Assembly: GCA_024698805.1 (NCBI GenBank)
Contig: JAILQT010000090.1
Coordinates: 1-42,881 of the forward strand
Origin: Solobacterium sp.
GTDB taxonomy: Bacteria; Bacillota_I; Bacilli_A; Erysipelotrichales; Erysipelotrichaceae
Reading direction: 5' to 3'
DNA: 42,881 bases
In this document: piece by piece, positions 14,588-23,012 of the stretch
Layout of the letters: every line of letters begins with the position of its first letter
Position numbering within the stretch: position 1 is the first letter of the stretch
Made by a program: the position numbers and the translations under genes
The notes under the pieces: generated by a model
What the model was told of the DNA's origin: nothing
The model's input: only the letters and a program-made list of their open reading frames with translations
Databases searched by the model: none

Positions 14588-17326
14588 TTATGCCTTGATC
14601 TTCCTGACGGCGATGTTTTTGATCTTCTTCACTTCTTCCCTGATGACTGTCGGAACGAGCTTTTCATACGGGACACCCCATACATCAGCCACCCTGTCGA
14701 GATGGATCGCATCGAAATTACACTGCAGGGTGCACAGGCCGCATCCGATGCAGAGCTTCGGATCGACTTTCGCCGCGCCGCAGGACAGGCATCTGGATGT
14801 CTCTTTCCGGACCTGTTCCTCCGTGAACGTCAGCCGTTCGTCCGAGAATGTGCGTACCTTTTCCGGATCCTTTCCCGGAACGTTGCGCATGCCCCTGTCG
14901 TAGCTGGCAATGACCATATTGTCTTTGTCGATGTAAGAATAATTGTCCCTTCTGACGCGTCCCAGTGTCAGGTCATGGCCTTCCCAGACATATCTGTGCA
15001 GGGATTCCGCGCCTTCCTTGCCAGCCGCGATTGCGTAGATCGCAAAGCTCGGCCCGGTATATGCATCGCCGCCGACGAACACATCCGGCTGCGCTGTCTG
15101 GCAGGTCCAGCTGTCCGCCTTCGCTGTTCTGTTCCGGTTCAGTTCGACTTTCTCCCCTTCCAGCAGCGAACCCCATTCGATCGACTGTCCGATCGCCGCA
15201 AGGACATTGTCCGCCTCAAGGGTGACCGTATCGTCTTCATCGTATTCCGGTGAGAACCGGCCTTCGCTGTCTTTGACGCGCGTGCACTTTTTGAACACGA
15301 CGGCTTTGACTATCCCGTTCTCTGTCAGGATCTCTTTCGGTCCCCATCCGCACTTTACGTCAATGCCTTCTTCCAGTGCTTCCAAGACTTCTTCATCCGC
15401 AGCAGGCATCTCCTCCCGCTGTTCCAGGCACAGCATCGTCACCTTCTCTGCACCGAACCGGACTGCTGTCCTGGCTACGTCGACCGCTACGTTGCCGCCG
15501 CCTACGACGACTGTTTTCCCGGAAAGCGGCTGCATCCTTTCAAACGATACGCCACGCAGGAAATCCACGCCGGAGATCACGCCTTCCGCGTCTTCACCGG
15601 GTATGTTCAGCCTGCGCCCTCCCTGTGCCCCGATCGCAACATAGAATCCGGCATAGCCTTCATCCCTGAGCTGCTGCAGCGTGATATCCCTGCCGACTTC
15701 GATATTGCAGCGGATCTCGACGCCGAGTTTTCGGATGACGTCGATCTCAGCTTCCACGACTCTCCTGTCCAGACGGAAAGACGGCATGCCGAAGGTCATC
15801 ATCCCGCCCGGCCTGGATTCTTTTTCAAATACGGTGACGTCATGTCCCCATATTGCCAGATAATACGCTGCCGAAAGACCGGCAGGACCGGATCCGATCA
15901 CAGCGACCTTCTTGCCTTCGCTGAATCGTTTTTCCGGGATATAGCGGTCCGCTTCACTGAGTTCAAGATCAGCGATGAATTTCTTGACTTCGTCGATCGC
16001 TACAGGCTCGTCGATATCACCGCGTGTGCAGACCTGTTCACAGAACCTTGCGCATACCCTGCCGCACATCGCGGGGAACGGGTTCTCTTTCTTGATCAGG
16101 GCCAGAGCTTCCCTGTAACGGCCTTCATTCGCCATCTTCAGATAACCCTGCACGGCAATATGGGCCGGGCAGTTCGTCTTGCACGGTGCTGTACCTGTCT
16201 CCTTTACGACATTCTCACGTTCCCGCAGGAACTTTGCGCCTGTCCACTTCTTCGGAGGCATGAAGACAAAGTCATTTGCGACTTCCGCGCCTTTGATCTC
16301 CACCGGCTTTTTCTGGCAGAGCTTTTCTCCGAGCCTGACGGCATTCTGCGGACAGACCTCCACGCAGCCGCCGCAGGCGACGCAGTTCGATGCATCCACA
16401 TATGCGCAGTAATTCGATCTGGAAAGATCCGGCGACGACGTATACCAGGATGTACGCAGTGCCATGCAGGTATCCCACGGGCAGTTGCAGATGAACAGCG
16501 AGAAGTCCGGGCCGTCGATATTGGACAGCTGGTGCACATAACCAAGTTCTTCCGCGCGCCTGATCTTTTCTTCCGCTTCCTGACGCGTCAGCCTTCTTGC
16601 CTTGCCCGTCCGGATGCAGCTCTCCGCATAGTTGCCGAGATTGATGCACCATTCCCCTTCAAGGTCTGCCGTGCCTTCGCCGACCATCCTTCTCAGCTTG
16701 CGGCATTCACACGGCGCTACGCCGATGCTGTCGCCGGCTTTGTCCAGCCAGTAGGAGATCTCCTCGTATTTGACTTTCCTTGTATTGTTTTCAATGGCCC
16801 TTTCCACCGGGATCGCACGCATCAGTGCTGCACCCATGAAGGATGCACCGGAGATCTTCTTCTGCAGATCCAGCACATAGTTCAGAAAGGCAGGCGCAGT
16901 TTCCGGATACGCATCCGTCCTTTCTTTCGTCATAACTGTGCTTTCCATCGCGCCCGGCGCAAATACGGGCAGCTGCACTTTATCTTCGCTTCCCGGATCA
17001 CTGCAGTATTCCAGAAGGCCGATATAGCACAGGTCATATGCCATCTGTGCCGTATCCTCAACGGACATCTTCTCTGCCTTTGCCAGTTCGGGGATCGTAT
17101 ACGGATGACGCAGCTTCATCTTCAGCGCGAAATCGACCTGCGCATCGCTGAGCTGCCTGTCGAAGAATATATATTCCCATGAATGTTCATCCGGCATCGG
17201 GTTCAGCATATTGATATGCCGGACAAGCCGGATCAGGTTCTTCCTGGGCCTGGGGCTTTTGTTTTTCCCGTATTCCTCCAGACACTTTTTCTCACCTTCC
17301 GTGAGTTCGTGTTTTGTCAGAAACAT
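14588..17326 (-). CDS. Multi-cluster Fe-S/FAD NAD(P)H oxidoreductase
   Basis: A 912-residue fusion. Residues 1-200 are of unknown fold. Residues 200-310 hold a Cys-rich region (PCECRK, ICNCPWDTC). A 4Fe-4S ferredoxin motif lies at about 315-325 (CVACGGCVEVC). Residues 382-435 form the GltD-like N-terminal Fe-S domain (CKTNCPAHI, CGRVCARFCEQVC). Residues 470-800 are a pyridine-nucleotide oxidoreductase with FAD motif GSGPAGLS and NAD(P) motif GGGNVAVDVA. The last 60 residues add another ferredoxin pair (CLSCGAA, CIGCGLCTLQC). It probably moves electrons between NAD(P)H, flavin and an external carrier; the substrate is unknown. It is followed by hypA and diverges from a TetR gene with a shared control region. 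Confidence 0.88.
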   Translation of the reverse strand: MFLTKHELTEGEKKCLEEYGKNKSPRPRKNLIRLVRHINMLNPMPDEHSWEYIFFDRQLSDAQVDFALKMKLRHPYTIPELAKAEKMSVEDTAQMAYDLCYIGLLEYCSDPGSEDKVQLPVFAPGAMESTVMTKERTDAYPETAPAFLNYVLDLQKKISGASFMGAALMRAIPVERAIENNTRKVKYEEISYWLDKAGDSIGVAPCECRKLRRMVGEGTADLEGEWCINLGNYAESCIRTGKARRLTRQEAEEKIRRAEELGYVHQLSNIDGPDFSLFICNCPWDTCMALRTSWYTSSPDLSRSNYCAYVDASNCVACGGCVEVCPQNAVRLGEKLCQKKPVEIKGAEVANDFVFMPPKKWTGAKFLRERENVVKETGTAPCKTNCPAHIAVQGYLKMANEGRYREALALIKKENPFPAMCGRVCARFCEQVCTRGDIDEPVAIDEVKKFIADLELSEADRYIPEKRFSEGKKVAVIGSGPAGLSAAYYLAIWGHDVTVFEKESRPGGMMTFGMPSFRLDRRVVEAEIDVIRKLGVEIRCNIEVGRDITLQQLRDEGYAGFYVAIGAQGGRRLNIPGEDAEGVISGVDFLRGVSFERMQPLSGKTVVVGGGNVAVDVARTAVRFGAEKVTMLCLEQREEMPAADEEVLEALEEGIDVKCGWGPKEILTENGIVKAVVFKKCTRVKDSEGRFSPEYDEDDTVTLEADNVLAAIGQSIEWGSLLEGEKVELNRNRTAKADSWTCQTAQPDVFVGGDAYTGPSFAIYAIAAGKEGAESLHRYVWEGHDLTLGRVRRDNYSYIDKDNMVIASYDRGMRNVPGKDPEKVRTFSDERLTFTEEQVRKETSRCLSCGAAKVDPKLCIGCGLCTLQCNFDAIHLDRVADVWGVPYEKLVPTVIREEVKKIKNIAVRKIKA

Positions 17327-17346
17327 GATCGTATCCTCCTGCTGTT

Positions 17347-17352
17347 ATTATA
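17347..17352 (-). promoter_or_regulatory. -10 of the oxidoreductase-hypA operon
   Basis: A perfect TATAAT on the minus strand lies 20 bp upstream of the start codon. The -35 region is weak, and the TetR-type dyad lies just upstream of it. Confidence 0.5.
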
Positions 17353-17382
17353 GATTACGTACTTTTCATCAAAGGCTATAAA

Positions 17383-17408
17383 TGAGACAATATACAGGAA
17401 TTGTCTCA
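17383..17408. promoter_or_regulatory. 26-bp dyad, probable TetR operator
   Basis: TGAGACAAT (17383-17391) and ATTGTCTCA (17400-17408) form a perfect 9-bp inverted repeat with an 8-bp spacer. It overlaps the presumed start region of tetR (TATAAA at 17378-17383) and ends 2 bp before its ribosome binding site, and lies upstream of the divergent operon. This is a typical TetR autorepression layout. Confidence 0.75.
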
Positions 17409-17419
17409 AAGGAGGTTCT

Positions 17420-17983
17420 ATGCGGTTTGCCACAAAACAGAAGATCCTGCACGCATTCAATGAGCTCGTGCAGACAAAGGATTTTTCGTCGATCACCGTC
17501 AATCTGATCGCAGCGAAGGCCGGCATCAGCCATGCGACGTTCTACAGATATTTCAAAGACAAGTATGAAGTGATGAACTACAATTTCGCCCTCCTGGTCG
17601 AAGACAGCCTCGATCCGGATTCGGACCAGTTCCTGCAGGACCTGTTCCACACGCTTCTGATCGAAGGAAAAGAATACTTCTCCCCGCTGCTCAGCCTGTT
17701 CACGACGGAAGGGCACAACAGCCTTCACAGGTTCATCTGCGAATACAGCTTTTCCTTCGCGAAAAACCTGTACGAGACCGGCGACCCGTACAGCAGCAGG
17801 GATCCGTACAGGACACTCGCAAAAGAAGAGAAGATCCAGCTCAGGATCTTCTGTTACGGTGTATCGCATTTCTATGAGGAATGGCTGAAGGGGAATTATG
17901 ATATCCCCGCTGCACAGGCTGCCCGTGCCATGTACGCGATCGTGCCGGCAGTACTGCGCGGACCGCTCAGAAAAGACCGGTAA
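17420..17983 (+). CDS. TetR-family transcriptional regulator
   Basis: A 187-residue regulator. The N-terminal helix-turn-helix is clear (SITVNLIAAKAGISHATFYRYFKDKYEVM, split here by its recognition helix around HATFYRYF). The C-terminal ligand domain is about 130 residues. The ribosome binding site AAAGGAGG is strong. It diverges from the Fe-S oxidoreductase-hypA operon across a 93-bp region with a perfect dyad, so it most likely controls itself and that operon. The 3' end overlaps the convergent alaX gene by 17 bp. The ligand is unknown. Confidence 0.88.
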   Translation: MRFATKQKILHAFNELVQTKDFSSITVNLIAAKAGISHATFYRYFKDKYEVMNYNFALLVEDSLDPDSDQFLQDLFHTLLIEGKEYFSPLLSLFTTEGHNSLHRFICEYSFSFAKNLYETGDPYSSRDPYRTLAKEEKIQLRIFCYGVSHFYEEWLKGNYDIPAAQAARAMYAIVPAVLRGPLRKDR

Positions 17984-19136
17984 GCACTTCCTTTACTGCT
18001 GTTTCGATCTCTTCCGCAGAAGCCTGGAACGTACCCTGGATCATCTCCGCATTTCCCCCGCCCCTGCCCTGCAGTCTTTCGTTGAGGGCCTTTGTGCATT
18101 TCCTGAGATCTGCCTGATGCGACAGGATCACATAGGCATAGCCGCTGTCCTCGAGGGAAAGCACTGCTGCAGCGGAAGCGTTTTTTTCCTGCAGAAGCGT
18201 GTTGACGCCTTTGCGCATCGCTGTCCTGTCCAGTCCGTCACAGAAAATGACGGACACTTTTTCATTCTCAGGCGCCGTTTTCAGGACTGCCTCGAAATAT
18301 TTCATCGCAAGGTCATTGAACCGTCTGCCCTTCTGCACATTCTGGTTCAGGATCCCCTTTACCGCATCGGCCGTAGCTGTCTCCGGGGCGCTTAACGCCA
18401 CACTGATCTCATGGTTCTGGTCAAAGACAGCTTCGTCATACTGCAGGGCGCGTTTCCCGCTGACCATGTCGATGCGCACACCGGACTTGTGTCTGATCAC
18501 ATGCAGGAGGCGGATCAGGCCGATCTCGCCTGTCCTGTGCACATGCGTGCCGCAGCATGCGCAGGTATCCGCGCCGCTGATCTGTATGATACGGACTTTC
18601 CCCTGCAGTTCTTTCTTGGACCGGTAATCGATATCCTGCAGTTCTTCTTCATCCGGGAACAGTTCCTGCACCGGTATGTTTTCCCAGATGACCGCATTGG
18701 CCCTGCGCTCGATATCCCTGACCTGTTCCCAGGTCAGCGGGCCGTCGAAGTCGATCTGGACCAGATCACCCATATGGAAACCGACATTCTCATAGCCGTA
18801 TGTCCGGTGGATCAGACCCGAAACGATATGCTCGCCGGAATGGTTCTGCATATGGTCAAAACGCCTGTCCCAGTCGATCACGCACCGGACCTTCGTCCCT
18901 GCTTCCACAGGTCCCTCTGTATAATGCAGGATCTCGTCCCCTTTCCTGTGCACGTCGATCACAGGCACATCGCCGATCATGCCGTGATCTGCCGGCTGGC
19001 CGCCGCCCTCGGGATAGAATGCCGTATCGTCCAGCACGACTTCCCAGTATTTCCTGCCTTTGTCGCAGCGGATCACTTCCGCTTCGAATTCCCTTGTATA
19101 CGGCTCGCGGTAAAACAGTTCGTTCATTTCTTCCAT
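17967..19136 (-). CDS. AlaX-type alanyl-tRNA editing protein with DHHA1 domain
   Basis: A 389-residue stand-alone relative of the alanyl-tRNA synthetase editing region. It has the N-terminal barrel (DTAFYPEGGGQPADHG), the zinc/editing motif HSGEH with the second pair in CACCGTHV (CxxxH), and a C-terminal DHHA1 domain ending in a glycine-rich GRGGGNAEMIQG motif. It hydrolyses mischarged Ser- or Gly-tRNAAla in the cytoplasm. The start at 19136 is set by GGAGGTATCT; the ATG four codons earlier is the ribosome binding site itself. It follows murI by 35 bp with a terminator hairpin between. Confidence 0.9.
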   Translation of the reverse strand: MEEMNELFYREPYTREFEAEVIRCDKGRKYWEVVLDDTAFYPEGGGQPADHGMIGDVPVIDVHRKGDEILHYTEGPVEAGTKVRCVIDWDRRFDHMQNHSGEHIVSGLIHRTYGYENVGFHMGDLVQIDFDGPLTWEQVRDIERRANAVIWENIPVQELFPDEEELQDIDYRSKKELQGKVRIIQISGADTCACCGTHVHRTGEIGLIRLLHVIRHKSGVRIDMVSGKRALQYDEAVFDQNHEISVALSAPETATADAVKGILNQNVQKGRRFNDLAMKYFEAVLKTAPENEKVSVIFCDGLDRTAMRKGVNTLLQEKNASAAAVLSLEDSGYAYVILSHQADLRKCTKALNERLQGRGGGNAEMIQGTFQASAEEIETAVKEVLTGLF

Positions 19137-19146
19137 AGATACCTCC

Positions 19147-19173
19147 AAAAAAGATCAGCACAGTGTACTGATC
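19147..19173 (-). terminator. Terminator overlapping the murI stop codon
   Basis: On the minus strand GATCAG...CTGATC (6-bp stem, 9-nt loop, extendable) is followed by six T residues. The murI TGA lies in the 5' arm, and the alaX ribosome binding site follows immediately. Confidence 0.75.
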
Positions 19174-19978
19174 AGATGTTTACCTGTTCGACATCGCCGA
19201 TGAGATCCTCACCGATGAATACGAGTGCGTTCTCATGAAAGTGCTCGGCATCGTCACTGACAAAATACTTATGGATGCCGCCGTTCTCATGACTCAGGTC
19301 ATTCTTTTCCTTCAGCGCCTTTTTCAGTGTCTGCGCTGCAGCGTCGGATGAACTGATAATGGTGATGTACGGCACGATGCTGCGGATCGCGTCATACAGC
19401 AGGGGATAATGCGTGCAGCCGAGCACGATCGTATCGATATCATGTACGGTCAGCTGCTCGATATATTCCCTGAGGATCGTGGTGACCACGATATCATCTT
19501 TTTTATATCTGCCGTTTTCCACAAGCGGTACAAGCAGCGGGCATGCCAGGGAGAACACCTCGGCATCCGGGTTGTACTTGCGGATCATCTTCTCATATGC
19601 GCCGGAGCGGACAGTCGCGGAAGTCGCCATGATGCCGATCCTGTTGTTGAGCGTACTGCGGGCAGCTTTCCTGGAAGCGGGTTCGATCACGCCGTAGATC
19701 GGCAGGTCGAACTCCTGCTCCAGCGTTTCCCTGGCAACGGAATCAGCAGTATTGCAGGCGATCACGAGCGCCTTCAGGTCATACCGGTTCAGGAAGGAAA
19801 CATCTTTCCTGCAGTAGGAACGGATCTGCTTTTCCGATTTCGTACCGTACGGCAGATGTGCGGTATCCCCGAAATAGATGACGTTCTCATGCGGCAGTGC
19901 GCGCATGATGGAGCCTGCCACGGTCAGTCCGCCGATCCCGGAATCAAAGATACCGATATATCTGTTTTTATCTGTCAT
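19172..19978 (-). CDS. murI: Glutamate racemase
   Basis: A 268-residue racemase that makes D-glutamate for peptidoglycan. Signatures are GIFDSGIGGLTV at the N-terminus, YFGDTAHLPYG, the first catalytic Cys in IACNTADS and the second in LGCTHYPLL. Length is normal. The start overlaps the murD stop by 4 bp, coupling D-Glu supply to the enzyme that consumes it. Confidence 0.96.
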   Translation of the reverse strand: MTDKNRYIGIFDSGIGGLTVAGSIMRALPHENVIYFGDTAHLPYGTKSEKQIRSYCRKDVSFLNRYDLKALVIACNTADSVARETLEQEFDLPIYGVIEPASRKAARSTLNNRIGIMATSATVRSGAYEKMIRKYNPDAEVFSLACPLLVPLVENGRYKKDDIVVTTILREYIEQLTVHDIDTIVLGCTHYPLLYDAIRSIVPYITIISSSDAAAQTLKKALKEKNDLSHENGGIHKYFVSDDAEHFHENALVFIGEDLIGDVEQVNI

Positions 19979-21312
19979 AAGCTGTTTACGATCTCCTTGA
20001 AATGCCTGCCCCTTTCCTCAAATCCGGAATACTGGTCAAAGGAAGAGGTAGACGGGGAAAGCAGGACCGTATCACCGGATACGGCATATTCCTTTGCCTT
20101 CAGGACAGCTTCCTTCAGGTCATTGACGATCAGTGCATCCTCACCGACGAGGTCTGTCGCGATCCTCCTGCCGGAGAAGCCGTAGCCGATAACCTTTTTG
20201 ACACAGCCGAGATACTTCTTCACTTCATCCATTGCCAGGCCTTTCTCAAACCCGCCGACCAGCAGGATCACGCCGTGGTCAAAGGATTTCAGCGCAGTGA
20301 TCGTCGCGTCGGTATTCGTGGCCTTGGAATCGTTGTAGTAACGGACACCGTCCAGTTCACGCGTGAATTCAATGCGGTGTTCAACGCCCTTGAAGCTGTA
20401 TACCGTTTCCCGGATATCCTCTGCGCTGACGCCTTCCCTGAGGCATGCGCATGCGGCGATCATGATATTCTGCAGGTTGTGCATGCCCGGCAGCGTTACT
20501 TTCGAAAGGTCGATGACCGGTTCCCCGTTGATGACCATCCAGCCGCCGCTGAGTTTCGCATCCGTGTCGTCCCTGTACAGGGAGAATGTCTGCACGTCGC
20601 AGTGAACCGGGTATCTTTCCGTATATTCCTTCACATTCTCATCATCGCCGTTCATCAGGAAGAGGTCATCCTCCTTCATATTCAGATAGACCCTGGTCTT
20701 GGCCGTGTAGTAGTTATCCAGGCCGCCCATCGAATCGATATGATCCGGCGTCAGGTTCACGACCACGGATACATCCGGCCGGAACGTCACGATATCCACA
20801 AGCTGCGCCTGCGAGATCTCCAGGGAGATATAATGGCCCTCATCCTCCAGCAGGCCGTATTCCAGTACGGCTTCGCACAGGGGCGTTCCGATATTCCCGC
20901 AGACATGCGCACGGTCACCGTATGCTTTCTTCAGGCACTCATAGACAAGCGTCGTTGTGGTCGTCTTCCCGTTCGTGCCGGTGATTGCGATATAATGCTG
21001 GGGTCTTGCGGTCATGAACGCAAGCTCGATCTCCGTGATCACGGGGATGCCGCGTTCCTTCATACTGCGGATAAAGGGACTGACCGGGGGTACGCCCGGG
21101 TTCTTGATGACAAGGTCATAATCCTTCTCAAAGACTTCGTCTGTCTGCGGGACGATCTCCACGCCGATGCTTTCGAGATATTCCCTGTCTTTGATCTCTT
21201 TCTTTTCCGTCAGGGTGATCCTGTCAGCCCCGAGTTTATGCAGCAGTCTGATCGCAGCCATGCCGCTTCTTGCCAGACCGATGATCAATATGTTTTTACC
21301 TTTAAATTCCAT
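19975..21312 (-). CDS. murD: UDP-N-acetylmuramoylalanine--D-glutamate ligase
   Basis: A 445-residue Mur ligase that adds D-Glu to UDP-MurNAc-L-Ala in the cytoplasm. It has the N-terminal Rossmann-like domain (ILIIGLARSGMAA), the ATP loop TGTNGKTTTTT, the central motifs NLTPDHIDSM and YYNDSKATNTDAT, and a C-terminal ligase domain ending LSPSTSSFDQYSGFEERG. The ribosome binding site is GAGGAAAA. It leads a murD-murI unit apart from any larger division cluster. Confidence 0.97.
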   Translation of the reverse strand: MEFKGKNILIIGLARSGMAAIRLLHKLGADRITLTEKKEIKDREYLESIGVEIVPQTDEVFEKDYDLVIKNPGVPPVSPFIRSMKERGIPVITEIELAFMTARPQHYIAITGTNGKTTTTTLVYECLKKAYGDRAHVCGNIGTPLCEAVLEYGLLEDEGHYISLEISQAQLVDIVTFRPDVSVVVNLTPDHIDSMGGLDNYYTAKTRVYLNMKEDDLFLMNGDDENVKEYTERYPVHCDVQTFSLYRDDTDAKLSGGWMVINGEPVIDLSKVTLPGMHNLQNIMIAACACLREGVSAEDIRETVYSFKGVEHRIEFTRELDGVRYYNDSKATNTDATITALKSFDHGVILLVGGFEKGLAMDEVKKYLGCVKKVIGYGFSGRRIATDLVGEDALIVNDLKEAVLKAKEYAVSGDTVLLSPSTSSFDQYSGFEERGRHFKEIVNSL

Positions 21313-21332
21313 GGTTTTTTCCTCGCCATACT

Positions 21333-21338
21333 ATTATA
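21333..21338 (-). promoter_or_regulatory. -10 element for murD-murI
   Basis: A perfect TATAAT on the minus strand lies 20 bp upstream of murD, just after the terminator of the permease gene. The -35 is poor. Confidence 0.45.
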
Positions 21339-21362
21339 GACCACATCGTCATGATTTCATAA

Positions 21363-21388
21363 AAAAAGATGCACGCGGATGCGTGCAC
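21363..21388 (-). terminator. Terminator of the purine permease gene
   Basis: On the minus strand a GTGCACGC-atcc-GCGTGCAT hairpin is followed by TC and seven T residues, 13 bp after the permease stop. Confidence 0.85.
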
Positions 21389-21400
21389 CGTTGGTTCTTA

Positions 21401-22768
21401 TCAGAGCAGGAAATACTTTAACATGAAGAGTACTGCCAGAACATACATCAGTACGGACATACCCTTTGTCTTGCCTGTAAGCAGATGGATGATCACATAG
21501 GAGATAACGCCGAATGCGATACCTTCGGAGATGGAATATGCAAAGCCCATCATCGTAATGCATACGAAGCAGGGGATCGCTTCCGAAAGATCGTTCCAGT
21601 CGATGTTCTCGACCTGCTGCATCATCAGGAAACCGACAACGATCAGGGCAGGTGCTGTTGCGAATGCGGGAATCGTCAGGAACAGCGGTGCGAAGATCAG
21701 GGAAGCCAGGAACAGGATACCTGTGATAACAGATACGAAGCCTGTACGGCCGCCTTCGGAGATACCTGAAGAGGATTCAACGAATGTTGTGATCGTGGAT
21801 GTACCGAGCAGGGCACCGCATGTCGTACCGACTGCGTCAGCGAGCAGGACGCCCCTGATACCGGGGAGCTTGCCGTCTTCATCCAGCATGTCAGCCTTGG
21901 CTGCACAGCCGATGACTGTACCGAGTGTATCGAATACGTCGACGAACAGGAATGCGAAGATGATGACGATAAAGTCAAGGATATTCGCGCTGAAGTCCAG
22001 CTGGAAGATCATGTTGACGGAAAGATCCGGCAGCGAGATGAAGGAACTCGGGATTACGGAATAGAAGCCCATATCCGGGTTCGGTACATACAGACCTGTG
22101 AGCTGGCAGATGATGCCGAGGCCCCATGTGATCAGGATGCCGAACAGCATATAGCCCTTAACGCCCCTGATCAGCAGGAATGCTGTTACGATAACGCCGA
22201 TCAGCGCGAGGATGACTGTGATGCCTTCTGTAAAGAATGTGCCGTTTGCCAGTGCTGTTTTGAAGCTGTACAGTGTGACGAGCGTTGAGCCGTCAACGAT
22301 CACATGCGCATTCTGCAGACCGATGAATGTAATGAAGAAGCCGATACCTACCGATACAGCGACCTTGAGCTGTTTCGGGATCGCATTGAAGATCGCTTCA
22401 CGGACATTCGTCAGAGACATGATGATGAAGATCAGGCCTTCCATGAAGACAGCCGTCAGTGCAACTCTCCAGGAATATCCCATAGCGCCGCATACTGTGT
22501 AAGCGAAATAAGCGTTCAGACCAAGTCCTGCGGACAGCGCAAACGGTTTGTTCGCAAACGCTGCCATACAGAAACATGCGATCGCGGAAGCTACCGCTGT
22601 CGCAAACAGGATCGAACCGCCGGCATTTTCAAGACCCGGAGCCGCGCACAGGATCGTAGGATTCAGTGCGAGGATGTAGACCATGGTCATAAATGTCGTC
22701 AGACCGGCGATCAGTTCTGTACGCAGGTTTGTTCCGTTCTCTTCAAACTTAAAAAGACGTTCTAACAT
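21401..22768 (-). CDS. NCS2-family purine permease (PbuG/AzgA type)
   Basis: A 455-residue membrane protein with 12-14 hydrophobic segments. The start FKFEENGTNLRTELIAGLTTFMTMVYIL, split by family-typical turns, and later ALSAGLGLNAYFAYTV, the signature VDVFDTLGT and ESSSGISEGGRTG are characteristic of the AzgA/PbuG branch that imports guanine, hypoxanthine or adenine. The ribosome binding site AAGGGGG precedes the ATG. A guanine-type riboswitch with a terminator lies in its leader, which supports guanine/hypoxanthine as substrates and gives feedback control. Monocistronic. Confidence 0.95.
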   Translation of the reverse strand: MLERLFKFEENGTNLRTELIAGLTTFMTMVYILALNPTILCAAPGLENAGGSILFATAVASAIACFCMAAFANKPFALSAGLGLNAYFAYTVCGAMGYSWRVALTAVFMEGLIFIIMSLTNVREAIFNAIPKQLKVAVSVGIGFFITFIGLQNAHVIVDGSTLVTLYSFKTALANGTFFTEGITVILALIGVIVTAFLLIRGVKGYMLFGILITWGLGIICQLTGLYVPNPDMGFYSVIPSSFISLPDLSVNMIFQLDFSANILDFIVIIFAFLFVDVFDTLGTVIGCAAKADMLDEDGKLPGIRGVLLADAVGTTCGALLGTSTITTFVESSSGISEGGRTGFVSVITGILFLASLIFAPLFLTIPAFATAPALIVVGFLMMQQVENIDWNDLSEAIPCFVCITMMGFAYSISEGIAFGVISYVIIHLLTGKTKGMSVLMYVLAVLFMLKYFLL

Positions 22769-22798
22769 TTTTACCCCCTTATACCATCCCGTATAAAC

Positions 22799-22827
22799 AA
22801 AAAATCTTTCATGAAAAACATGAAAGA
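22799..22827 (-). terminator. Riboswitch expression-platform terminator
   Basis: On the minus strand a perfect 9-bp stem TCTTTCATG / CATGAAAGA with a TTTTT loop is followed by six T residues. It lies between the aptamer and the permease start, fitting an OFF switch by premature termination. Confidence 0.88.
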
Positions 22828-22833
22828 CGAAAA

Positions 22834-22900
22834 TGACCGTAGTCCCGCATTACGGTGCGGGGTAGAGACACTTCCGCCGATTCGAAAGCATATACGTTCA
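22834..22900 (-). ncRNA. Purine riboswitch aptamer, guanine class
   Basis: The 67-nt aptamer has the P1 arms TGAaCGTA / TACGgTCA, the core TCTCTACC, the P3 stem CCCGC / GCGGG with loop ACCGTAA, and the J3/1 segment GACTACG. The nucleotide equivalent to position 74 is C (complement of 22842), which predicts guanine or hypoxanthine binding. The P2 arms are CTTTC / GGAAG with a loop containing the GG that pairs with CC of loop 3. J1/2 reads UAU where UAA is usual, and P2/L2 is one nucleotide shorter than in the well-known xpt aptamer. Confidence 0.88.
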
Positions 22901-22910
22901 GGACTCAGAC

Positions 22911-22939
22911 ATTATAGTCAATTATTCCGGATTTGTTAA
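22911..22939 (-). promoter_or_regulatory. Promoter of the purine permease
   Basis: On the minus strand: -35 TTAACA (22934-22939), 17-bp spacer, -10 TATAAT (22911-22916). Transcription would start just before the aptamer. Confidence 0.8.
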
Positions 22940-22971
22940 GAAGACTTTAAAAGAGTAAGCGTTTTCATATG

Positions 22972-22994
22972 AAAAAAAGGAAGTATATACCTCC
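22972..22994 (-). terminator. Terminator of the ROK gene
   Basis: On the minus strand GGAGGT-ATAT-ACTTCC is followed by seven T residues, 18 bp after the ROK stop codon. Confidence 0.8.
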
Positions 22995-23012
22995 CCGGTA
23001 ACGTTTACGGGA

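Noticed and set aside
15842-17182. 446-codon ORF antisense to the Fe-S oxidoreductase
   Set aside because: The opposite strand encodes a protein with clear FAD and ferredoxin motifs; this frame has no family features.
17967-17983. Frameshift or misassembly at the overlapping ends of tetR and alaX
   Set aside because: Both proteins have full-length typical C-termini; a 17-bp convergent overlap is plausible in a compact genome.
20002-21339. 445-codon ORF antisense to murD
   Set aside because: murD is unambiguous; the antisense frame is a codon-bias shadow.
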